This document shows, piece by piece, positions 20,418 through 34,000 of a stretch of 64,000 bases of DNA. The notes beneath the pieces are model-generated. The model was given only the letters and a program-made list of their open reading frames with translations, was not told the origin of the DNA and did not search any database. Origin of the DNA: Nannobrachium achirus (lineage: Eukaryota > Chordata > Actinopteri > Myctophiformes > Myctophidae). The stretch covers positions 26,896,773 through 26,960,772 of the forward strand of contig OY997653.1 of the NCBI GenBank assembly GCA_963921795.1. Direction: 5' to 3'. Position 1 is the stretch's first letter, and the number at the start of each line of letters is the position of its first letter. A program made the position numbers and the translations under genes.

Positions 20418-23400
20418 CACATTCTTTTCAAAAACATCCACTTCACTCAATATATGTAGGCTACTAAATTGCTTGGTTACAATTTTCAGGCTAGTTTCTT
20501 GGCTTACCTATATTGTCCTAGATTATGAGGCACTACACTGTCTCTGCATTTGTTGTACTGTATGTGTTTACATTTTACTGTTAAGTCGCTCTGGATAAAG
20601 AGACTGCTAAATGCCTAAATTCTAACTCTCCTTGAGGTCTACTGGAAGGCATATGTTGATGCAGTGTGTACACATGATCGCTCATCCGCACTGCCAGCAA
20701 CGCGAGCGATGAAATCTCATTAAAATACATTGTTTCAATGAGTCCTCCTGATGTACCGCGAGCAACAACGTATCGTGCAGCGACATCGTCTACCCCTCCT
20801 TTATTCGCTTGCAGAGTCTATTTGAGTGTAACCTCGCCTACCAGGCTTTCTGAGAGAAAGCCTGGTGTTCGTTCACAACAGGCCGTTTGGTTTCCGCCTA
20901 GAGCGCGGAAACCACTAGAAGAAGCGGCGTCGCTTTGATTTGGTTCCCTCCGTTTGTTTCCACAATCCCTATTAAAATGCTCGAGTAGCCTCATGTAGTC
21001 TTGCCAGTCGCTAAAAGTTGGACTAAAAGATGCATATACCAAACGAATTTTTCAAAAGCAAAACTACTCCGCATCAAGGAGTTTATTAGGTAGGTCCTAA
21101 AAGTGTGTCCTTGAGCGCAGGGGAATATTTTAGGTTAAAACTGAATCCGGTTTGATCTTTCCGGCAAATTGTAGTCCTTTTAGTACTACAACATGACGTT
21201 TTGTGGTTTCCGCTCCAGACCGGTTACAAACCCGAAAAGTGAAGTGATCCCAGACTAATTTGAGTGTGGTTTAGCGTCCATGTCCCGCCCCCAACCACTT
21301 TTTATTTTTAATTTATTTGGTTTTTAATGTATTGGTCACGCGACATCGCCGTCGGAACGCCCTCTCGTTGTCAGTGCAGAAGAGCTGTGAGAATGCACAG
21401 ATGGTTGATATGAGGTATTATGGTGTGTATTTTGAAGTGTAATAACACCGATGTGTGTTCATCTGCAGAGTGATGACATGGGCATCGTGGAGAGCATCAC
21501 CTTGAGGAATTTCATGTGTCACTCACTGTTGGGACCTTTCAACTTTGGTTCCAATGTCAACTTTGTTATTGGCAACAATGGAAGTGAGTTTGATGTTTAT
21601 TCTTTTCATCCTTTTAACCTGTTTCTGTTTATCTCGGTATGTACACTTAGATCTGTGCTTTCTTTCTGTGCTCCGTGTCACAATGTTACAGGTGGGAAGA
21701 GTGCTATTCTGACTGCTCTCATAGTGGCCCTAGGGGGGAATGCACAGGCCACAAACAGAGGGTCCTCCCTCAAGGGATTTGTGAAAGAAGGAGAAAGGTA
21801 AAGGTTGTACATTTGCTGTACATATTTATGTAGCTCAGATTTATGGAGGCATCCCTCTCACCTGAATAGGAACACCGGACTGACTGTGAATGACCTTGGT
21901 GTGGCAATGAGCAACAGCCCAGTGGAAGCAGCTTTGTGTAGCAGATCTTGAGGGCACTCGAATGATGATTTATATAGCACATTTCCAACAACCAAGGTTG
22001 AACAAAAGTGCTGCATAGAGCACATTAACCCATTTAAACAGGGAAAGCATCTGTCATTTTAGATTTAAGCTATAAAGCATTATTTTATACTTAAGCTATT
22101 CAAAAATAGCAGATATGCAAACTCATAGCTTGTCACTTCATGCCGCTTATAGATCTGCTATTTAATAAATCTTGAAAATGTGTGCAAATCATTGAATATA
22201 TACAGTATATCTATCATTCTTCATTCCTCTTCTCACAGTTCAGCTGATGTTGCAGTCACCTTGCGCAACAGAGGGAAGGATGCCTACAGGCCAGAAGACT
22301 ATGGTTCGTCCATCAAAGTGGAAGTGAAGATAACGCGCGAGGGGGCAAGAACCTACAGACTGAAAAGCCAATGTGGTGAAGTCCTCTAAGATTAAATACC
22401 CATTCACTTGGTGGAGTCTAGCATGAACTCCACTCTTTATTCTTTATCCATTCAGCTCTGTGTTTGTCTATTTATCTTTCTATTAACAAGTTATCTCCTG
22501 TCTCATAGGTCGCAACATCTCATCCAAAAAAGACGAGCTCCTGGCAGTTCTGGACAACTTCAATATTCAGGTATAATCTCTGCTCCATATGTGCATGCAC
22601 TCCTTTTCCAGCTATTTTATACATGTACAGTCCATCTTGATCTACTTAATAGCAACATCTTGTTTAACATCTTGTCACCTAACTCTGTGATGGTTTTTAC
22701 TTGGCTTGATTTAATATAACTTTGAAATATACAAAAATACATTATACAAAATATTTCTCCATCTTGAAGACAGACAAGTTTTCTTAAATTATAAAATTGT
22801 CAGCAGCTTTGAACACACTGTATCAAACACTAGCAACTGCACTGGCATCTTGTGTTCACCATAGGAATGCAAAGCAGAAAAGCACCGGGTTTCCTATATT
22901 TCCTCCTTTTAGAACAACCTTTGGTACTTGATAAAACATTCAGTTGACTTCTCAATTTGAGTTACTCAAACAACTATAAACAACTCAAGTACAGTATTTA
23001 TCTTTTATTTTATTTCATTCAAAAGGTGGACAACCCTATTTCTATTTTGACCCAAGAGATGAGCAAGCACTTCCTTCATTCCAAAGGAGAGGGTGATAAA
23101 TACAAGGTGAGGTTATCCTTATTGTTTTAGCTTTACTGTTTAAAGGTAACTCTACACCAGGGTTCCCCAATAGGCGGCCTGCAGGCCTACTGTGTGGCCC
23201 ACACCAACCCCAGTAATAATGGTGGTATAAGAGCAGCAACAACACAAGTATATCGTTGTTGTCGTGTGGATACGTTCTTTCGCAAATCATACAAGGCCGT
23301 CGCACAAAAGTAGTGAAAACAGCAGATCTACAAGCCCGCGAGGCATTGTGTGCTTGTAGATCGGCTGTTTTCACTAGTTTAAATCGGTTTTGGACATACA

Positions 23401-26400
23401 AGATTTTCACCCGATAACGAAGATATCTGGACTGTCGCTGGAGTAGCGGGAACACCACCGTCGCCCCCTGCAATGTTGTGGCCCTCGGCTTGGTACCCTA
23501 GACATGATTCGGCCCTTGGGGGAAAATTATTGGGGAACCCTGCTCTACTAACCTGACTTTCGCCAGATGGTGGCAGCATTGCTTATGCATTGCTTTACCA
23601 TCTGGGCTCGCTCCAGCACAGTTGATAACACTCGTAAAGTCCCGGGCCGGACCAATCAGCGGCAGCTATGGGCGGGCTCTGAGCGGCTCTGAGCCAATAG
23701 AGTCTGATTGCAGACCACGTGGAAACCCAGGAGGCGGATTCTGGGTGCAACGTCATGCAGACAGGCCAATATGAGTGGTTGGAGTTGGCGGCCATATCCA
23801 ATCACCTGCTTTAGAATTTGAAAAAATGGCCCGCCCCTTACATCGGTTGTGCTGGAACGAGCCCAGATGGTAAAGCAGAGCGTTATGCAGGCATACGCAA
23901 TGCTGCAAACCATCTGGCGAAAGTCAGGTTACTGCTCTACACCATCCACAGTTAAATGGAAGTCGATGTCTCCCCCTCCCCCATGCAGTTTTTTCTGAAG
24001 GCCACCCAACTGCAACAGATGAAAGAGGACTTCAGTTACATCAAACAAACCAAGGACTTCACTATGGCTAAAATAGAGCAACACGCTGAAGTAAGAACTC
24101 ATCTGCTCATTCAATTGAATATTTATTTGTGTTCTGGGTTCCCTATTCTGGGGCAAACATTCAGTGAAAATGGCCAGTCTGCACATTCCAACGATGTATG
24201 CGCTTGTAGATCATATCTTTCAAGATATTTAGTGTATACGGACAAAAGCAAGGGCTTGAGTATATACCCCTGGGGGATAATCACTGTTACAGTCTCAAAG
24301 GGCTCTACAGGACCACATTTAACTCCTTAGAGAGATCATGTCACTCACCTAAACTATATTGATGCTGGATTGTAAATAAGACTGATACAAAATGTCAAAT
24401 TTAGATTGGATTTTCCTCCATGGGCTCAGTGTTAACTGTCCAGTCTGTCCAAAATCAAAGCTTGTTCATTCATGCTGTTGGATGATGACTATGGCTAATA
24501 TGTATCTGTGACTGCAGTGCTTGGCGGACCTGAAGTACAAGTATCGTGAAAAACAGGAGCAATATAAGAGCTTGGAATCACTGGATGAGATGAACAATAA
24601 GCTGAATGAGCTGTCGAAAATGATGGCCTGGGCTATGGTGAGATCAGCACATCTGTGTACTTTTAAGATGTAGAATCAATGTTCTGCAGCATTGTCAGGA
24701 TAACACTGACTGGGTTAAACATGGCAGGTGAACGAATTGGATCAGGAGATGCAGCCGCTGCGAGACAAGCTAATGGTCGATCAAAGTTGTTCCATCAAAT
24801 ATGATCAGAAGATTCAAGAATGGAAGGTGAGTTGCCCTTTATACACTAAAAGATTAAAATATTTGTACCATTGGCCAGTTAAGGGGGGGGGATGTGAGCG
24901 GACCGCTGTAAGTAACTCCACAGATTCCCCTCATATTTCAGATGGCACCATGGTGTTAATGTAATCTGAGTTCCCAGAAGTTCTTATTTTTTGCCTCTAG
25001 GGGGGGCGAGAAGAACTTCTGGGAAGAAACCATTATATCTCTGGGCAGGAAGTCAGCCCAGCACAGAATCTGAGTATGGGTAACTGAAGGCAAAGATGCT
25101 GTCGGAGGTTACCTATATCTAAATAAATAAATAAAAAATCACAGTGGCAACGCCTCTGCAGCCCACGTTTTGAGGCGAATCCTCCAAGACTAATGTTAAT
25201 GTAACATCGGCCCAGCAATCCCAGTACCTCCGGATTGATTTCCACTTATCACACTTTTTACCCGTTTGGAAAGAACAGACTACAGTAGTGTTCAAGCGCG
25301 ACCTCCGACGTGGTATAGTTTTTTTGCCTAACGAACTACTGCTGTCGTCTGTTCTTAGCAAACAGGCAGATAAATTAAATGTGCGCTGATTAGGACTATC
25401 CCGAGGAGCAGAGATTGCTAGGCTAATGTTTAACGTTGAGACCCCTCCACTCCTCCTCTGCTCAGATCCGTGAGAAACAACTGTGCGCTTCTCCCCATGT
25501 GTTTACAAATTCTTCAACTCACAATGCCACATGTTTTGGTTCATTTCCTGCATTTGACGAGGATTGCATTCACACCAACAGTGAACTGCACTCTGTGGAT
25601 TAGAAATAATTTGTTTGATCCGCACCAGAATTCACACCAGCCCAAATGAATCGCACTTTCCGACAATACGCTCCAGGATTCGTTTTAATCGCAATCGCAG
25701 TAAAATATCATGGTGTGAAAGCCACCATAGACTCTTAGACTCCATAGACTTAAATACTAGCCTTTCTATCCACTGATGTCACAGTCCAGCTCTTCTCAAA
25801 AGGCTTTGACAATTAGATTTCTTTTTTTTTTTTCTCACCAAGAAAGATCGGCATAGTGAGCTGAAACGCCCCTGCTGTGTACGTTTTAATAGGCATAAGT
25901 CATTTAGGGAATGGTAACGTTTTAAACATACTATTTCCCTACTGTCTACCCCCTGTACAGAACAAGGTGACAGAGGCTGAGCAGAAGTTCAAGCAGATCC
26001 AGGATCAGGTGGATGGCATCACACAGGGCTACAAGGATCTCCAGCCACAATGTGTGGAGCTGAAGGCCAAAGCCCAGCAAAAAAATAACGAACTCAAATC
26101 TGGCGAGGTCAGACTTAAGAACAAAACCATAACTTTTTTGAGGCATTTGAGGCAGAAGAAGCAGTTTAACGCCATGAACAATGTCTCTTTCAGGTCACTG
26201 TGCACAGATACAGGACCACCATGAACGCTCTGGAGAAGGACAAGGCCCAGCTCTCTAAGAGGATAGAGGAGCTCAAGTTGAGGTACCGACCACTCACTCT
26301 TCTTCATCCATCCTCTATATGATAGACTGATTAGAGTACAATAGAGTAAGTAATAGAGCCATTGTAGATATAATCCATATCGGCATACAGTAAATGAACA

Positions 26401-29400
26401 AATATCGTCCATGTATCGTATCGCTGTTAAGCATATTATTACACCCCTACTGAGCAGCATTGGTCATTGTTTGGTAAATATCTGCTTCTCGATCAATTAC
26501 GCCAGTGATTTTTTTATGTCGGTGCCTGAATGTTTAAAAAAATATATCTTTCCATGCCTCTAGCATCAGTGACAGCAATGGGGCGGAGAGTCAGGCGAGG
26601 GCAACACACAAAGAGCAGCTTGAGGCTCAGCGGGAGAGTTTGAGACACAAGGACTCCACACTGGACCAACAGATAAACCAGTACCAACAGGTCATCACCC
26701 TCACTAAGGAGGAGCTCTGCAAGATGAGGTGGGTACTGGGTAGTAGGAAATTGGAGAACTGACTGGTTGGAAGGAGGGAGGGAGGGACGGACGGACGGAC
26801 GGACGGACGGACGGACGGACGGTATCTGACTGTAAGTAAGACACTTATTACCCAACACAGGATCTAGTGGGATGGCTGAATTGTTAAGCAATTGGGCGCA
26901 GGTATACGATTGTCGGCATACATTAAAATAATTAATTATCTGTTGAGGACTGAATCACAGAAAATGGAAAAGAATTCTTACAGTGGATGCCATGGTCAGC
27001 AGCCATTAATCAGGCGCCTGTGGTGCAGTTCAGGGGGCAAATTTATTGTTCAGGGATACTTGGACTGGGCAAGCTGGGGATCAGACTGGCAACGTTCCCA
27101 TTCCCCAAATATCCTATTCCCTCTGCTCTGGCTATGGCAATACTGTATTCTATAAATGCTTGGTTCTAGTATGGTACATACACAGACTAGACTAGATCTT
27201 TTGATGGGGAAATGTTATATTTAATCGTCCTACATGTTCCGGAGCCACAATTTCTTTGAATACTGCTTTGCCATCGTCTGACTGTTTTTGTCTCTTCTCC
27301 TCCCTGTCATCAGGCGAGAGCAGGACAGCCTCCACAGAGCCATGGACATGAACAGGAGGAATCTACAGACACTGGAGGGCAGCCGGTCCAACCGCCTGCG
27401 GCGCTTTGGAGATCACATGCCAGCGTTCCTCAATGTCATCGAGGAGGCCTACAAAAACGGCCAGTTGCAACAGAAACCCCGTGGACCTCTGGGTAAAACT
27501 TTCTCTATTAGTCGGAGAGGGGCAACGACTATTGAAGTGCATAACTATAACTAATGAGCATACATTTTGAATACTAGAGGTTCCACATCTGGAGTTCTGA
27601 CACCTACGTTGCACCGAAAATCCTTAAATTGTCACTTTATTGATGTGCAGATACCCTGTATACACTTATGTTGGTTTGTTTACGCACAGGAAGCCGGTCC
27701 TTTTCCCTTTGATATTTATTTTAGCTGCATAGCAGCAGGTACTTTTGCTGGGGTCCACATAGAAATAAATTGCAAACTCCTTTGAACTCCTTTTTTAACT
27801 TGTCCATGGCAGTGTTTTTCAAATGGGGTACGTAGGGGTACTGCAGGGGGTACAGGAGAAAATGGGGATATTTCTATTTTACTGTAAGGGTAATGACAAA
27901 ACATTGATAGTCTTTGTGTGAACCTGCTCATCTGTAAATGGTTTAAATTACATCAATACCTTGACTAGTACAACTATTATTGAATAGAAAGCAATGATTA
28001 TGTGCCATTATGCTGTTTTATTTTAAACATATTGGCGTTGGAACTGGACTTTTCATGTCAATTTTATAAGCAAAATGCTGTACTCAGATGAAGGGGGTAC
28101 TTGGCTTCAGAAATCAGTATAAGGGGTACTTCAACCAAACAAGTTTGAGAACCATTGGTCCATGGGATGACGTCACACCTGGTCACGTTAATTTTGACAG
28201 CAAGTTCTGATTTAGTCCTTTGAATAACACATATTAAGTTTTAATCTTAGTACGGCAAATGCATTAAGTCTTATTCTTAGGACTAAATATCAAAAACCGT
28301 AGACTTGTTAGTCTTTGTGAAAATGAACACTGCCTGGTCGGGGGGGATTCCTATACACTGTGCTGGATAAGCAGCACTAGGCTGTACAGGTAGCTGTCAA
28401 GATCTTGCAAATGCGATCAAATGGATTGTTTAAAGATATAATCTTGTGGTTTTCATCATCGATCAGAAGATGTTTCTGCTTTCACTATACTTCATTAGAA
28501 TTGAATTAAGTCTGTACTTTAAATACCTTTCCCCAACCTGTATCACTTCTTTAAAAAAAAGTTGTTTCTCACTCCCAGAGACTTATTGTCCCCATTTCTT
28601 GACCTATTTCTCTTTTTTCTCTCCCTTCCTTAGGTTACTGTATTGGCCTAAAGGACCCAGAGATGGCCCTGGCTGTGGAGATCTGTCTGAAAGGACAGCT
28701 GCAAGCCTTTGCCTGTGACAACTATGACGATGAGAAGGTGCTGAAAGGCCTCATGGGCAGAGTATTCCCTGGTGGCCGCAGGCCTACCATCATCACAAGC
28801 CCCTTCATCCAGCAAGTCCATGACACCAGAAGGAGGTAAGGCCTGGTATAACGGAGCAATTTGAAGAGGATTGTCTTAATTAGTCCTGTCAGAATAAGTG
28901 CCAAAAATACATTCATCCCGTGATTCTTTATCCAACCATTTAAATTCTGTTGTAAAAAATCTAGGTATCTTATTCAGACTAAAGCTTGAGAATCATGTTT
29001 GCAAACTTGTTCACTCAACATTGGTTTTCCTCCTTTACCGTTGGTCAGCACTTCAAAGAGTTGAGTGAATTGCACCAGGAATATATCAATGATCAGAAGA
29101 ATTGAAACTTTTAAATGCACTGAAATCATCGTACGTTATAAATAAAAGAAATCCAAAGATTTTTCGAAATCATTTAATTAATAAATTAGAAAAACAAATG
29201 TTAACTCATCCAGTGCCAAAACCGAAAAAGTTCGGTTTTTTAAAACGTATTAAGAAATGCCAAAACCGAATAAATTCGGTTTTTGAAAAAAAAAAAAAAT
29301 CTTTTTTTTTTTTGAAGATTTAAAAAAAAAAAATTTTTTTTTTGGACCCCATCAAATCTAGTGAACATGATTTCAATCGCGATTTTGCATGTTCCACCCC

Positions 29401-30917
29401 CATACAACCCCATCTAACATACAGGGCAGCCATGTTTGTTTACATAACATGTAAAACATAATGGCGATTATCTCAAGAATGCCTGAACGGATTTCCAATC
29501 GGATTTTTTTTGTTTGAAAGCTGTGAACAAACTGCACAAATCCACTCGATTGCATTGGATTTTTTAGAGCTCATTCTTCTCTGTTTTTTTCCCATGCATG
29601 AGGTGTGCAAGGTTTAATCATGGCTAAGTTGACGAAAATAAGGCTTCTAAAATGCTTGGTAGCCAATAGCTAACTTCAAGCTAACTTCATCCTCTTCCTG
29701 TACATGCACAAAGGAAAGTGTTCAGGCAAGTCATGGCTGCAGGGCTTCTGCATATACCAGCATATCTCTATGGGATTTTCTATGGCACCTGGGGCACCCT
29801 CTAGTGGTGAACGGGTGGCACTAAAAGAGTTAAAGAAGTAGTGAAAATAGCCGATCTACAAGCTCGCGCCGTGTTTTGAGCTTGTAGATCTGCGGTTTTC
29901 ACTAGTTTGGGTCCCGGGCAAACATCTATTGTCTCTTTTGGGTCTCGACCTGAAAGGTTTGGGAACCACTGCAATAGACTGTGCATGACTCTAGCTCCTT
30001 TATCCAGAAGGGGTCATGAACATTTGCTGTTCCGTGTCGGTGTCCCACCTTCATATGTTTGGTCATACTTTATCTGTTTTTCTTTTGCCATTGTAAAACG
30101 TGTACATTTAAATGGTTGTCTGATTGTTTGTTCTTGAATGCATATATTTGCCAGGGCTGTCAACCATCGTGACTATCCCTCAGTGCTGCAATCTCTTGAA
30201 ATCGAAGACCCGGTTGTGGCCAACTGTCTGATTGACCAGAGGGGAATAGAGAGTGTCCTGCTCATCAAGGTGACAAGCAATAGCTCACTGTGTTTAGGGA
30301 ATTACCTCAGTTAATCTAACATTGTTGCAGTAGATATTCGTTACAGCAATTGACCTAATATTTGGCTCTGCTTATTTCCCTGTGGAAGGACAAAACAGAG
30401 GCTCGTCGAGTGATGCAGGGCCGCCAGTCACCACAGAATTGTTCCATGGCCATCAGTAAGGAGGGAGACCAGATCTACTATAACCGCGCCTACACAGCTG
30501 ATCAGAACAGAGCCAATTACCTCAGTGGAGACGTGGAGGAGGAGATCAGGTCAGCATGGAAATGATTTCAAGAAAGCAGTCACTCGCCCGTTGATTTTGG
30601 TTTCCTTGTTTTCATTTTCTAACATCAGACCTGCCAACCTGTACCAGGCACACCTTTTGACCTATTGAGTTTGCGATATGGATAGATGTGCACTAGAGCT
30701 GCATGATGCTGAATAAAAAGCACAATATGGAAGCTAGAAATGTTCAAGCAAAGTGGCGTGCCACAAGGCTAAACATTTCCTCAAGGGTTGGCAGGTCTGT
30801 AACATCCATACACACACTTACTACATCTGCTCTCATAAAATCATGTGGATGTTTCTTGAAAAGAAAGGGAAAAAAAAGTTGCGTGCACTTTCTACCGCGT
30901 GATTTACTAAGAGTAAA

Positions 30918-30953
<36 letters not shown>

Positions 30954-30954
30954 A

Positions 30955-31009
<55 letters not shown>

Positions 31010-34000
31010 TCCATACATACATACATATAGAGCATTTGTATTCTGCACTGTAATAATCTTTAGTGTTCAATCAATCACGGCTCCCTTTCATGCATATCTA
31101 TCTTTGCCTGTCTTCCTTTGTTATCTCTCGGTTTTGTCCCTTCCCAGACGCTTGAGGTCAGAGCTAGAGAACCAGAATGGCCAGGCTGCTCGTTTCCAGA
31201 ATCAGATGGCGAAGGTAGAAGGAGATCTGAAGCAGAACGACACTCTGCTGAGGCAAGCCCAAAAGGAGCAGAAAAACACTAAAGTACGTATCTGTTTTTC
31301 ACCTTTGACCTTGCCTTTTTGCTTGACATTCTCGCCTTTCTGTCTTGACGTTTTTCTATGAACTATGTATGTCGAATTCATATTCTATTTTCTTTTTTCC
31401 AGGAAAGAGCAAGGAGAGTGCAGTTTGAGCTGAATGACCTGCAGAATGTAGAGGAGCCACAATCAGAAGACCTCAAGCCCCTGGTGTGTATGCCAACACT
31501 GCTTTTAGTTTCCGGGAATAACAACCCAAGTTTTTTTGTTATTTTATTCTATAATCTTTCCTCCCTGTATAATTGTTTCGGACAGAATTTCTGTGATGCC
31601 ACAGCACTGTTTCGTGCACAATTTTGGTCAACAGAACGATATTTACCATACCTAGGACGTGGAAATAAAAGTTTTTTGCCTGACAACAGCGATATTGCAA
31701 CAACTAAAATGACAGACGCAACCCCTGCTCTTCAAATACAAATCAGGACTATTCAAGTACTAATTTCACCTACTCTAGTTTAGTTGCTAGACTCAGTAGC
31801 TGACATTAAGTGGAGTCACCTACTGAGTGTACTGTAGTTAGTCGTGCAGGGGGGTTAAGGGGACTTTTAGTACATGGAATGAGGGAACCCTGCCACAGAT
31901 GTAGGAGGAGCTCAACATCCGATGCACATTCAGGGTACGCTGAACATATCTTGGACACCACCTCATGTCATCCACCGCTCTCCCACAGGAGGAAGACCTG
32001 GAGGAGATTAAGGGTAAAATATCCTCTACTCATGGCGAGTTGAAGGCAGCTCTGGCTCAGATGGCCCAGCTCAAGACCTCGTATGAGGAGGCAGAACAGG
32101 AGTACAATCAGCTCAAGGAACAGATCAATGGCGTGTCAGAGGAAGTCGAAAACATCAAGGTACGCACACTACACATAAGTGGATACTAGGCATGTCCTAA
32201 AATATCTGTCAAATATTCAATTTTTACATTATTATATTGTGATACCTGAGGAAGGTCTATGTGACTAAAACGTTGCATAATTTCATTTTGCAAGTGTAGA
32301 TGGTGTGCGGGTCATTGTGTAAATCTTTTGCATAGCCGATCTACAAGCTCAGTGTGTCGATTTGGATCGGTTGGTTGAACTATTTCAAGTGAGGCGCTAA
32401 GTGAAGGTCAAGAGGATTGAGGTCAGCCTTTAGAGAACCTGCAGTGCACACAGTCATCTGTCCCATTTATTTGTTATATATTTGACTGTTGATTGAAGAC
32501 TTTATAAGAAGTTTGGAAAAGGTACAGTTTCCTGATGATACAGTTCACTGGTACAAGGTCAACTAAAAGGATACCTCAAAAAACCTTTTGGGCTTGTTAA
32601 AAACGGTCATAAAACACAAAATAAAGTATTTACAATGGAAAGGTCAGGGGGAGGTTAGGATAGGCTTTTTGTCTTTTACCAGTTTCGAGTAGCAGACGGC
32701 TTTTCAGTGCTGTTTTAAAGGTAGGGATTTACACTCCTTTAAAGCCTTTGGTAGGGCCTTCCACATTTCTGCGGCATAGCAGGAGAACGAATTTGACCTT
32801 TTCTTTTCTTTTTTTAGCCAAATCTGGTCACTGAATGTGTGTGGGGATATCCTACAGGTACTGAATTTGAACTGAATCAAATAAAATATGCACAATCCTT
32901 TGTCAAAATCCATTCCCTGTCAGGTTCATGGACTGTGTTATGAACTTATGGAATACAGCTTGAATGTGGGTCAATGTCTTCAAGGTGCATTCACAATGGA
33001 TGCAATAAAATGGTCTCACAGTCGCGAATAATGCGTTGTGCTCTCATTACACAGAATATGACACTTAGGGGCCCTATTATGATCCAGGTCTTATGCCTTA
33101 TGCCTTAACTTCTTTACCTTTTTTTTTACTATTTTGAAAAACATTTTTAAATACTTCAAATGCTGATCTACATCTGCACGTTGTGAACTTGCAGATCAGC
33201 TATTTGAAATATTTAAAAAACTATAGTAAAAAAAGGCAAAGAAGTTAAGGCATAAGACCTGGATCATAATAGGGCCCTTAATCTTGAAGTAATATTTTCC
33301 CCAAACATAAACTATCACTTTTTGCTTCGTCATTCATGTCATGTCTATGTCACGTCCGGTGTGTTCAGTTTATCAACATTGATAAAAGGTATTCTGGCAT
33401 GTTCAGATCAAATCGTCTTGTCTTTCTGCTGTGCTAAGGCACAAATTATACATTGCCATGTTTGTCCTCTTTTTCGCCTGTGTCCCCATGTAGGAGGAGC
33501 TAAGTATGAGAGACCAGGAGGTGGGGAAGTGTAGGCACCACCTGAAGCATTACGAGGATAAACGCAAGGGCCACATCGAAAGCATCCAGGACCTCGAAGC
33601 GTCCCTGAAGGTCAAGGAGCAGGAGCTCCAGGTACTCTTGATGGGGACAAGATGAAGTGTTATGTTAGTAGCAGCAGTTCATATATAGACCAACAAATGA
33701 ATTATCATATTCATTTGTCATATTGGGACAAACACATTTTCAGTCTTGGGATTTTATTTTGCTTTAACCCCTGGATGCAGGAAGCTGTAGCCAAGGCCAC
33801 AGAGATGTGTCCTGAGAGACTGGAGGTGAATCGGACTCTACAGAGCCTGTGCACAGAGATAAACCGTCTCAGGGTTAAGATCACCTCCAATCAGGACCAG
33901 CATGGCAACCGTGAGGAGATCGTTAGGTAGGTCACCATGCCACTTCTTCCCACCTCATGCGTTAAATTATTGCATAAATGTAGACATTGCTTGTGTAAAG

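Noticed and set aside
21451..21801. 116-codon open stretch across smc6 exons 2 and 3
   Set aside because: It reads through the intron (21584-21691). Splicing restores the Walker A motif GNNGSGKS, so the read-through protein is not real.
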